DNA of 64,000 nucleotides from Opisthorchis felineus. Lineage: Eukaryota > Platyhelminthes > Trematoda > Opisthorchiida > Opisthorchiidae. Under the pieces are notes generated by a model that made no database searches, had not been told where the DNA came from, and worked only from the letters and a program-made list of their open reading frames with translations. A program made the translations under genes and the position numbers. Of the stretch, positions 1-10,537 are shown in pieces. Numbering within the stretch: the first letter of the stretch is position 1; each line of letters starts with the position of its first letter. The stretch spans positions 442,884-506,883 of the forward strand of contig SJOL01009509.1 of NCBI GenBank assembly GCA_004794785.1. Direction: 5' to 3'.

Positions 1-589
1 ATGCCGATCTCAGCTTTTAAGATAAACTTATATTGACGAGGTTAGTTTCTTCATCTAGTCCAACCGTGGTGTGTTATTCCGTTCGCTGGCGATCAATTCA
101 TCTGACGCCTTTGGATTTTGGGAAATTAAATGAGGTTTGTGTTTTGCACGCCTGTCTATATGACACGGCTGCAAGACCTGTTCACTGCGGATGAAATACA
201 TGGGATATCTTCATGTCTTTCACTATCAATCCATCAGAAATATGGCTGAGATCAGTGGATTCCCATTGAGGTAATAAGTAGCCGGCTAGTTTGTGGAGCA
301 GAGATACTTCACTTGGGAACTGCAGATCCGTTGTTTGCCCGTGTTTAGTAAGTTTTTCACGTTTTCCCTTGGCGATTTCATTAATTTTGACCACTTGAAG
401 CTTATGGAAAACGTTCAGTAACATAATATTTGTGTTTTGTAATGATACTTTCAATTTTTTGCATACACGTGTTTTTGTCGCTCCTCTTCGAAGCTGGTTA
501 GGTGACGCATGCATCGCCCGTTCATAATGACCTGGTGGACAGGATCTGACGACCACTAAGCAGGCTTATCAAGCTAGTCTCATGGATCA

Positions 590-2480
590 TCATTATTATC
601 ATCGACGGCATGACATCAGTGTTCAACACATCCTTCGCTGCCGTACAGCCATCATTTATTTCAAAGCCTTATTGTGAAGAATAGAATGAAGGTGGATGGG
701 TAAGGGACTTAATGCTAACCTACCACGATCATTCCGAGGTGCTCACTCCGCCAGACACTCATTCAGGCAATCTGGATAGAAACTGACAAGAATGCCAGTG
801 ACATCGATTCGCAGCCATATCTTGCAGCGTCTCCAACCAGGCGCAGTCTTGGTCACGCGGTCCCCATCCCGCAAGGCGAGTAGCACCGACAGCACTTAGA
901 GTTTTCGTAACAACTTTCATGCCCCTCTGCCAGTTCAAGGGTTGGCCACCTCTCTGTTTCCGCCACTCTGAATTGGACACGGATAACCGCACTCTCTTCC
1001 ACAAATGATGGTTAGGCATACACAGTACATGGCCTAACCAACGCAGCTTCTGGTGCTTGACACATTCTTGACTGGAAGTCCCCGTTGCAAAACCGAAAAC
1101 TCGCTTTCTAATTGCCTCGTTACGGATTAGCCGAAACCAACCCACATGAGCTGTGGTTCCGAGAAAACAGTTGTCGAAAACCTGAAGTCGTCTTAGTTCC
1201 TGTGCTAGAACAGGCCAAGTCTCACAGCCACAAAACAAAACACCCCGTACTGTGGCCTGATACACATGTCCCTTGAGGTTCAGGGAGTTACCGCTTTGAG
1301 GCCATAAGTGTTTCAAATTAGCGAACGCGACCCGAGCCTTCCAGATTTGTGCGTTGATCTCATCTGTCACACTACAATCAGAATGAATGCAACTTCTAAT
1401 CTACGTGAAACGCTCCACATTTTCGAGTGTTTCTCCCTCGATTGTAAGTGCTCGTTCAGTGACTGCATGTCCAAGAGCATGGGCTTACACTTTCTGGGGG
1501 CATAATGCATACCAAAAATAACCGCGTGATCTCCTCCTCTTCGAAGACGAGAACGATGTCGTCTGCATTTTCCAGGTCGACAAGATTTTCGTTTAAGGCT
1601 ATTTGAACACCGGGGTTTGGGAGACCTTCCAGCACTCGTCTCATTATCTCATCGATCACTAAATTAAATAAGAATGGAGAGAGTGGTACCCCGGACGGAC
1701 ACCGCATTGTATTCGGAAGCTATCGGAGTGCTCTTAGTATACTCCCGCACGTCCAGGGATCTCAGAATACAAAGAACTTATTGTCTTCACAAACTTCCGG
1801 GACATTCCTTGATAGGCAGGCGTGTTCAGAAGAACTGACCGGTCAACCGAGTCGAATGCGCCTTGGAAAGCAGTGAATGCTAAACTTGTAGGTCGTTCGT
1901 ACGTATGACGTTTTCCTAGCACCTGACGGAATGTGAAGATTTGGTCAACGCAACCCCTACCAGGCCGGAATCCCTCTTACTACTCCCGATTCACTGTTTC
2001 ACGAGCCACCCTAAGGCGACTAAACACAAGTGGCTCCAGAAGTCTCGTTACGACCGGGGTCAAGCTGACCTCCATGCGGTTACCACATTCAATGTGAGTT
2101 CCTTTTTGAAAATGGGCACTATCATCGACTCTCCCCAGTTCTCTGGGACAGTCTCGTTTTCCCAAATACAGGCAAACAGATCAAATAAGCATTTACAGAA
2201 GACTTCACCTCCATCTTTGAACAATGCGTGTGGGAGGTCATCCCAACTAGAAGCTCGGCGGCGCCCAAGCGAACATACGCAGCCATGGACCTCCGAGACC
2301 ATAGTGCACGTAGGAGACAACACATGTCGAAAATGTGGGTTTAAAGTGATGTTCGTCATTCTTTCGAAGGTGGACACTTCCGCTGTGGATACTCTTTTTG
2401 TTTGTTCGCCATTCTTCACCATATTTGCACCTCTTTACGAACCGATGTATCGCTGTCCAAAGTGCGGACAGCCTTTGAAC
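590..2480 (-). mobile_element. RTE-like non-LTR retrotransposon copy A, 5'-truncated, decayed RT
   Basis: Read on the minus strand, this carries much of a reverse transcriptase in broken frames: LPHALFKDGGEV near 2240, FDSVDRSVLLN near 1850, PLSPFLFNLVIDEIMRR near 1660, NADDIVLVFEEEE near 1560 (the catalytic YADD Tyr is Asn here), SLNLKGHVYQ near 1270 and KLRWLGHVLCMP near 1030. The 3' end is at low coordinates, where a short ATG/ATT-type repeat tail lies around 590-605, typical of RTE elements. The endonuclease half is absent. At least two frame breaks occur (about 1710-1735 and 1920-2060). It lies upstream of and antisense to the first visible GALNT exon, ending within about 100 bases of its splice acceptor. 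Confidence 0.85.
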
Positions 2481-2569
2481 TGATGTTATTCCTCTCCTAC
2501 TGGTGAACTGTTCTATATCTCGTTTCTCCTTGTTACCAGCAATTCCAAATTGTCCCCATTGTTTTGCAG

Positions 2570-2783
2570 GCTGGCTTGAGCCGTTACTAGAGCGAATAAA
2601 GGCGAGCAAATCCAACGTGGTCATACCTATAATCGAGATTATCAATGACCAAGACCTGAGTATCAAAGCCACTCAGGAAACCAGCGTGCAAGTTGGTGGT
2701 TTCGACTGGTCGCTAACTTTCACTTGGCACCTACCTCCCAAACGGGACCAGATACGACCAGGCGCACCCTACTCACCAATCAT
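2570..2783 (+). CDS. GALNT: GALNT exon a: catalytic domain, middle part
   Basis: The exon follows a pyrimidine-rich acceptor (gttttgcag) and ends before gtatgc. It starts after the first base of a codon and ends two bases into one (AT|G). It encodes about 70 residues containing GWLEPLLERI near the start and GGFDWSLTFTW in the middle. In the family these lie just after the DxH (DSH) metal site and before the Gal/GalNAc-T motif. The sugar-nucleotide DxH itself is not in this exon and must be in the missing upstream exon. The start was fixed by the acceptor and by family alignment at GWLEPLL; the donor is inferred from joining cleanly to SPTMAGG in the next exon. Confidence 0.92.
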
Positions 2784-4112
2784 GTATGCATTACATTACA
2801 TTTTCAGTGCATTTTGTTTAGATTTTGTGCAAACACTCACCTTACCCCCGATTTATCGGTGAGCCTCGTTTCCCACCATATAGATACTCACTGGCCTTTT
2901 TTTGACCGTGGTGCTATCTGACGAGGCATGTCTGCAATTTATTTGACCGTCAGGCTCGTTTTACAACAATGGACGGTCAGAAACGGCCGCGCTAGATTGT
3001 ATGGCCCTGTAGAGTGTGTCCTGACTCAGCACCTGTTGGTAAATCACAGTGTATTTTGTTGCACAATCTTCACGTTTATTCAAGTTTAGCGGAAGGACAC
3101 TGTGGTCTGTGAGTTTAGCTCAACCTTCCCCGATCCTTCGCCACCGGGATACTCGGAATTCATTACTGGATTTTTGCCGTACTTGCAGCATCTCTAGCCA
3201 TTGAAGGCTTTTACTTTAATTGTATACAATAAGCAGCCGCACAACTTCTACAATGAACCGGTGTGGACGGAAGCGTGTAACCTTGGTCAAAGTCCCAAAC
3301 GAATGTGTGCGGAACCACAAGTTGGTTTGGATCAATTGTCCCGTTTGAACTGGACCCTCCAGTTGATTCCGAACTGGTATTTTATCTACCTGATAGCCTT
3401 TGTTAACGTCGTGTGTCCTCTTCATCTTAGGATGTCTGCTGCGTGCCGGCCGTGCAAGGATTTTGTTAATGGTTACTTATGTCGAAGACAATTGCGGTCT
3501 TATTGCTTATTGACACAGCGTTACAGAAGTTCGAACGCGAAGCACGGAAATTTGAAGGGGTGTCTTTCGTACCCCTTGGAGAAATTTCCATGTTCAACAC
3601 GACGCACAAACCCGCCCACATTGTGAAACTACCAACTAGAACCTTTTCGTCGAGCTTCTAAGAGATTCGATATAACAATTATCCCGCCACTTTTAAAAGA
3701 AGCACACCTGCCTCAACATTCTGATCAACATTACAAGCTTACAACCGAGGTTACATAGTAGTCACTCCTCACGTGGTCACATAAAAAGCGAATTTGGAAG
3801 TGTTTGCCGGATTGTTTCAAGGTCGTGTCCGGTCCCAGCAGAAACCTTCAAGTTAGAACACTCCTCATCAGAATAGGCCAAAGGTATGGATGCCAGCTGG
3901 TGGTCGGACGTGTCTTAGTTGGAATCCGCTCCTGATTTTCCAGCTGATTCTGTTTACATTCGACCATCTTGGCGTTTACTCAACTCCCGTGCCTCCTTCG
4001 GGTTGCAGTGAAACTGCACATTGGAATGTTACCTTTCGCAACTGAACTGTTTTATCTTTGTCCCAATAGTTTTATTGTTTTATCGTCTGTTCAAATCGCC
4101 TCTGTTTTGTAG
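2784..4112 (+). other. GALNT intron a-b, unclassified sequence
   Basis: This is intron between two firm exons. Open frames at 3201-3626 (+) and 3216-3425 (-) show no similarity I recognise and overlap on opposite strands, as chance frames do. No SINE or RT motif was seen. Confidence 0.5.
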
Positions 4113-4230
4113 GTCACCAACCATGGCCGGTGGTCTGTTTGCCATTCATCGTGATTTCTTTGCCTATCTTGGTTATTACGACGAAGAAATGGAGGTCTGG
4201 GGCGGGGAGAACTTGGAATTATCTTTCAAG
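4113..4230 (+). CDS. GALNT: GALNT exon b: Gal/GalNAc-T motif
   Basis: The exon lies between tttgtag and gtaagggg. It translates to 39 residues with [16 protein letters not shown] and [11 protein letters not shown]. The WGGEN block is the hallmark of the Gal/GalNAc-T motif shared by GALNTs and beta-1,4-galactosyltransferases; the acidic residues there help bind donor and acceptor. MAGGLF contributes to the active-site wall in solved family structures. The exon begins with the last base of a split codon and ends in phase 0. It is followed by an 18.6-kb intron loaded with retrotransposons and SINEs. Confidence 0.95.
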
Positions 4231-5800
4231 GTAAGGGGATATTCACCTACCTTTAATGTAAGCCGTAAATGTAAATCATACATGACCAGGTTGATGAACA
4301 GATGTATCTGTGGCTTTGAACTTTTGTGCCTCAAATTAATATCAACCACTGAGTCAAATAGGTTAAATCTGACACACTACCTGCAGCAGGAATTGACAAG
4401 TTGTTTCTGGCTCTCACACAATCCCCGAATAAAATAACAGGGAGGCTTATCAGTCCCCTTTCCACACATGTTGTTGCTTCTTCTCACTTAACTTAGATAC
4501 GCCCATTGCACACTAACCATTTTAGCTTTCTCTCCAGTAGGTGCCAAGCTAGACATCCAGGGAAAACTGTTTTGTCCCGAAGACATTTCCCGTCTATGAT
4601 ATACACTGTTCATTAGCAAAAAGCCTACGGGCCATTCACTGTTGGTATGCAAATCAAACCGGTTACACACTCCCACGAGCTTCGGACATTTATCTGTTTT
4701 TTATCTTCTATGTGGTAATTTCATTGAGAGTTTTCGTTAACAAAGTTACCCCGGGCTACAAGCCTCGCAGCATACCAAAGCATACCTACTGTGTGTTTCA
4801 GTCGATCGTTTTATCTCAGGCTTCTATGCACTTTCTCTTGGCCCTACTTAAGCGTAACTTGTCTTATTGCGGCTCCATACCAACCATACACCGTATAAAT
4901 CAAATCCACACCATAACCATCGACCGTATCATAACGGTACTCTCTCAGCTTAGTTCTCGGTCTGAATCTTCCAAGCCAGCGTTTCCGCCAAAACAACCAC
5001 CAAAAGCGCCCATGTATTAACGCTCAAAACCAGGTAAAAAAACACTTGCACAGAGCGTCATATATAAACTATATGCGGCGGCAACATTCTGGAAATCCCG
5101 GCACTGGCAACCGGCATCCGGCGGATACTGGGTCATGATTGGCTGTTGGGTCCAGACTTTCGGCCAGTCAGAGCTCGCCTTGATTCCGGGCCAGCAAGCG
5201 ACCCAATCTTTTGGCCAATCGCGTGCGAGATAGACCTTCTTGGCTGTAGTAGCGCCTAACTGCGAACGGTAAAGCGGTATCGGTGCGAAATTACGCCTAG
5301 CAGACCGTTAAAATCGTATCACCCGATCCTGCATTCATGTGTTGGGATCGCTGCTCATTTACCAAGGTAAATCAGTGACTGCACGTTTTGAGTGAACTAG
5401 TACTAGCCGCATACAAAGTGTCACCTTAGCTCCGTGGGAATTGAATGTTCGAGGTGTAGCTAGATTGCATCGTACACAGGGTCTGTTGGGCGCTTTGATG
5501 CAGTAGTGTCTCAAGTAAAAAGCCTATCTCGACAGCACGAAGTGAAATCGCGACGATTCATTGAGGGGTACGACGGATGTGTTTCCGTATGCTTTCACAT
5601 CCATAACTAATAGGTACAGGCTGTCTAGTGTGACAGGGTCGCAACAAGCTCTAGTTGAGCTAGTCGAATAACGCTAACGATCTTTTGTGTCTTCAGATTC
5701 TCGCTGGACTGTGCTTTGTACTTCCATCTGCATAATAACCACGAACGGCCCATGAGCAGTTTCGAGAGAAGAAGAAGCCAAACACCTCCCTTTTGCTTTC
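4231..5800 (+). other. Start of the 18.6-kb GALNT intron; unclassified with a promoter-like patch
   Basis: No coding similarity was recognised. From about 5060 to 5240 there is a GC-richer patch with a TATA-like string (catatataaact, near 5060) followed by three CCAAT-type boxes in both orientations (attggctg near 5138, acccaatc and ggccaatc near 5200-5220). It could be an LTR or promoter fragment, but no second copy was noticed in the window. Confidence 0.3.
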
Positions 5801-5805
5801 TCTAG

Positions 5806-5983
5806 GGGATGGCTCAGTGGTTAGAGCACGAATTTACTGACTAGAAGGTCCGTGGTTGGAACCCGACCTCTGTATTTCGACTCCCCTTGTCTGAGCTTGG
5901 GCAACCTCGCAGTATCCCATCCCTCGTGCCTCCTTCGGATGGCATGGCAGTTAGGCACCAAAAGGTGCTACAGCTGAACGATT
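5806..5983 (+). mobile_element. tRNA-derived SINE, copy 1
   Basis: The 5' part has an A-box-like gatggctcagtggttag and a degraded B box (ggttggaaccc). It is followed by the shared body (cttgggcaacc, cagtatcccatccctcgtg, ttcggatggcatggcag) and ends at acagctgaacgatt. It lies just upstream of retrotransposon copy B, in sense orientation to GALNT. Confidence 0.88.
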
Positions 5984-6094
5984 CTCTCCAGGGGGAAGGA
6001 ATATTCCTGTTTGTATGTGTTTGATGGAGTGAATTTCTTGACTGAACACTGCCCAGTCGTGCATTTCGATAGCGAACAGCACTATGGACGAATA

Positions 6095-8060
6095 GACCGG
6101 ACCTTACTGTGGTGTGACGGCTTGCATACCTGTGCGACCCATTGAGCTGGTGGTGTGCGTGCAGCACGCGCAGAGTCTCTCATACCAAGTTGATCAATGG
6201 TTAGCGGTCTGACGAACACAGTTTCCTGGTCCTCCAGGTTGGGGGTTCAAACATGTATGGCGACTCGTTCTGTAAAAACGGTAATGTTTTTGGATTTCCA
6301 GCGAAACGCCGCTCTCTTGCGGTGAGGCTTTTCAGCCAAAGGCTTTGGTTGAGGACCCTAATCGTCATCCTGTCTAGGTGTGGGCGCCATGGCAGTATAT
6401 CAGACCACGTACAATCATGAATTGCACATATACAAATAAACTCACGCATCGGCCGTCGCGTGGTGCCATCAACCGGGTCACCTTATTTGCTGCATACAAC
6501 AGGGCCGGTAAGCGAAGACAGGTTACTGCTCACGCCTCTGTTCTTCCTATTTCACATACTTTTTCTTCCCCCTCTCTCCACCCCATTAATAACTCTCCCC
6601 TTGTAAGCCCAGCACTTAGGACTGATGACTCCATTCGTCCTGCATCGGTTTTGCAAGCAACATCTGTGCGTCATCTGGTGCCGACATCATCAGGCATCTC
6701 GAAATCCATCTTTTTAAGCCTCGACGCCCGGTCCATCCGGCCGCCTTCAATGTCCGCACACCGAAGCAGGCTGGTCAGCAAACTGCTCTTGCTCTCATAC
6801 TGGACTGGCTTGACATATATGTGTGCATCAGAAACAAGAATTCAGGATGCAAGCACAGTGATTGAGCTAACCGCCCCATCACTCTCCACTCGCTTGCGGC
6901 TGCGCACCTCTGGCGATTCAGATGCTGCTGTGGCAGGATGGTATCGTCCTAAGTCACTGGGCGGAAGGATCCTTGCCTAACTGGATACCAGTTGATAGTC
7001 GCCTCGGTGCTATTCGTCTGGAAACGTCTGTGAAGGAGTCTCACAAGCGGGAAGTTGATCGATATCTGTTTGTCGTGTCTGCCTACGCCCCAATTGACTG
7101 TAGCTCTGACACCATCAAAGATAAGTTTTACGAAGCCCTGAATGCCATTTTGCGGCGACCTAGAATCTCAGATATCGTTCTGGTTGCCGGAGATCTGAAT
7201 GCATAACTGGGCAGACTTAGCGCATCAGAGACTGAATTAGGTGGTCGACATGGTTTGGACTAGGTACGTACGGACAGTGGTGAACGGTCGCTTCAGCTGT
7301 GTGCTGATGGCAGGCTGTTTTTATGCAGTACTAACTTTCAAAATAGCCGAAGTTGTCCTCCAACGGCGTGCCGGCTACGAACTCAAATTGATCACATTGC
7401 CATCGGTTACCGATGGCGCGGATCAATAATTGACTGTCGCTCGTTTTGGAACACAGTTGTGGATTCTGACCACGCTTTTGTCCGGAATCAGGTCCTACTT
7501 CGTTTTGCAGGGCCGTGTAAGATGCGGACTAGCAACTGAGAGACTGGCAAATCCGGATGTTAGACGGACTTACCAGAGTCGTCTTCCGGAGTCGCTTCCA
7601 ACTGCTCCACCATCAGATGTGAATGCATACTGGGTCGAGATCGGCACTTCTATACATTGTACTGGGAGTTTTTCCTTTGACACGGCGCTACCAGGCCCAC
7701 TCAAGCACTGGATGTCAAACCGAACAGTGGGACTGCTTAAATCTCGGAGAAATATCCCTTCCGCCCGAACATCACTTGGCTCGATGAATTATCAGACGTC
7801 AAGTGAAAGTGAGCATGCGCACCGACCGTGAAGTCTGGTGGACATGGAAAGCTAAGGAAATGAAAGCGGTATATCCTTGAATCTCAAGGGACATGTGTAT
7901 CAGGATACAGTACGGGCTGTTTTTTGTTTTATGGCCGTGAGACTTGGCCTTTTCTAGCAGTGGAACTGAGACTTCTTCAGGTGTTCGACAATCGTTGTCT
8001 CAGAACCATAGCTCGTGTGGGTTGGTGTCCTCGAATCCCTAACGAGGCAACAGGTTCAAC
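6095..8060 (+). mobile_element. RTE-like retrotransposon copy B: 5' region and endonuclease, RT internally deleted
   Basis: The first ~500 bases match the 5' region of the copy at 63037, including ggccgtcgcgtggtgccatc. From about 6780 an APE-type endonuclease is readable in pieces: CASETRIQDASTVIELTAP, LFVVSAYAPIDCSSD and VAGDLNA near 7200, the last followed directly by TAA where family members read on. Beyond about 7860 the sequence jumps to the C-terminal RT region (ttgaatctcaagggacatgtgtatcag, split here as ttgaatctcaaggg and acatgtgtatcag), matching copy A near 1270. The fingers-palm part of the RT is missing. Several stops and frameshifts make it a pseudogene. Confidence 0.85.
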
Positions 8061-10062
8061 AGCTTCTAAACATTCTGGATAAATCCCTTAAGATTACTGG
8101 AATTCCCATTTCCACTACTCTAAGTTTTAGTGGTTTTCGCCACCTGTTCTAAAAGTTTGATGGAAAGTACGTGTTTCACATACCCAATGGCACATTATAC
8201 TCTGCGTTCATTACCCTAAGTAAACCGTGGCTTTTATCCACTAAGATAATTTCAACGTGTGCTAAAAAGGCACGGAGCACTGTACATTTCATGTTAAGTC
8301 ATCATGGATGCGAATCTTACTGACGGTAACGGAGGTTTGGGTCCTCAATAATAGTGCACTGTGTCATTTAACTACAAGTGGCTGGCCATTAGTGCAGGTG
8401 TAATGCCATTCATATCTCACCCACACACAATCAGATAATGTACTCGTCTGTTTTATTGGTGTTTTCTGCCGGTTTCAGGAATATGGAGTACTATAGCCGC
8501 TTCTGTCCGACAAAAGAGTATGGGTGTCAGAATGATCGATGTCTGATTAGAAGGCAGACAACCTTTTCAGTTACCCATCTAAGTAACATCGCGAAACGCG
8601 ACAATATTCTGCGTTTTGAACTTTCTTCACAGGATTATTAACCGACCTGCGAAGCACGCATCAAAACCAGTGCAACTGACCTTGTTGTGTGAGGCTAGCT
8701 TCCATTTTACGTCCCAACGCACTATTCAGTTGTATTAGAGATACTATTCCGGTGTCTCCACTTCATCTCTCATTCGGTAAGATGTGGAGGCTGAGATGTT
8801 TGGGTAGAACTTAGTATCTCATTTTTCAAGAGTTAGAGGGGATTCGGGGTTTGTGTAGCGTATGTAGGAAGGTTTTGCCTTAACAGCTTTGATTAGAGGA
8901 CCCTGCCTATTACTCACTTTTTGATTGGTACTGGTGCAAGGCTTTACGAGATGTTATATCACATAACCTGTTGTTGGCTCCCAACCGTGTTTCCTTGAAA
9001 TTTAGCAGAAACCCTAAGGACTGTGCGGATTAGCTAGTGAAAGCCGAGCTTCAATATAGCTTAAACGGATTTTCCTCGGATCCATCTGTCTTTCCGTTTC
9101 CTCATCAATCGCGTCGGATCCCCGCCACTTATCTTGTAATAAATCCAAGCCTGACGTCATCCTACGAATATTTTATCAGGAACACATATTGTGGCGTTCC
9201 TTGTTGTTTGATTTTTAGGTCTCACTGCTCAACAAAATTGCGGTTGTGCGGTGATGTCATTCTGATAGCGTATGCTCCATTCCTGTCACTACAGGCTCAC
9301 ACAATAGGTGCAATGCCGCTGCTAACTGTGGAGCGTCGTATCCCAAACAGACGTTTCCGTTTGCACTCGTATGTACCTACTAGCTACGTTGTCGATCAGT
9401 TTGTGCGATTTCTTCTGCAACCTGTTATTGACATGCATTTCGCACACGGTCGAGTTTTCTTACCTTAATCTACGATGCATATGAATCATAAAGCCAGTTT
9501 CCTTACACTTAATGTAGACTAATTTTTGGTGAACAGCGGTAGCTGGTGTTTACACTACCCCAACTTGATGGAGATCGCATAGTCACGTGCCGCTTTTGGT
9601 TTACGGTCAAGAGTTTTACAGATTGCCAATCTTCCGTGTTACTTGAGGATGTTCCTCATTGCCAACATTACTACGATAGATTGCACGCGGAGAAATATGG
9701 GCAATTAAATCACGAAACGTCTTTACTGTTGTAACCTCTCGGAGGAAGTTTTACATCTAATAATAATATCTGCTGCATTTGTGACATTGGGCGGGACTTT
9801 TGGAGCGAGATTGTCATGGGTTCGATTTCTGTGTTGTGACAAAAGTGTATCATCAGCGACATTTTGGTTGACAATATCAAACGGATTTCATAGAACTACA
9901 CCTCACGACAGAATTGTAGAACCACCTCTACTTTTTCCCAATATTCCTCTCCTGTTGGATGCTATTGCATTACTTTTGATTGGGTCAAAAATCCCGCAAA
10001 AAATAAACCTCGGAGATTACGAGAATATTCTTTTGATCGGCTGCTCTAAGAAATAGCGAAAT
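8061..10062 (+). other. Intron, no recognised feature
   Basis: Part of the 18.6-kb GALNT intron. The longest open frame (9037-9468, +, 143 codons) has no motif, signal or similarity that I recognise and is probably chance. Confidence 0.4.
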
Positions 10063-10537
10063 CATCATTATCATCATCGATAATATAGCACCAGTGTTCA
10101 ACACTGGTACTTCGTTGCCGTTCAGCGGTGATTTATTTGGAAGCCTTATTGTGAAGAAAATAATAAAAGTGAACTGGGAGTGGACCTAAAGCTAAACTAC
10201 CACAATCATTCCGAGGTGTCACACCGCCAGACACTCATTCAGGCAATCTGGATAGAAACTGACAACAAGAACGCCAGTGACATCGATTCGCAGCCATATC
10301 TTGCAGCGTCCCCAACCAGACGCAGTCTTGGTCACGCGGTCCTCATCCCGCAAGGCGAGTAGCACCGACAGCACTTAGAGTTTTCGTAACCACTTTCATG
10401 CCCTTCTGTCAGTTCAAGGGTTGGCCACCTGTCTGTTTCCTCCACTCTGAATTGGACACGGATAACCGCACTCTCTTCCGCAAACGATGGTTAGGCATAC
10501 ACAGTATATGGCCTAACCAACGCAGCTTCTGGTGCTG
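10063..10537 (-). mobile_element. RTE-like retrotransposon copy C, 3' end only
   Basis: This is nearly collinear with 590-1060 of copy A (for example tcattcaggcaatctggatag, given in part, and the tagcaccgacagcac block near 10360). It includes the RT C-terminus and 3' UTR and ends at low coordinates in a cat/cga microsatellite tail (about 10063-10085). The 5' side breaks abruptly at about 10537 inside the region coding KLRWLGH, a classic 5' truncation of target-primed reverse transcription. Confidence 0.88.

Noticed and set aside
2247..2672. 141-codon minus-strand frame across GALNT exon a as a gene
   Set aside because: Its N-terminal part is the shadow of the GALNT exon and its C-terminal part is the edge of retrotransposon copy A.
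9037..9468. 143-codon open frame as a gene
   Set aside because: No domain, splice context or second evidence; lies within a GALNT intron and fits chance.
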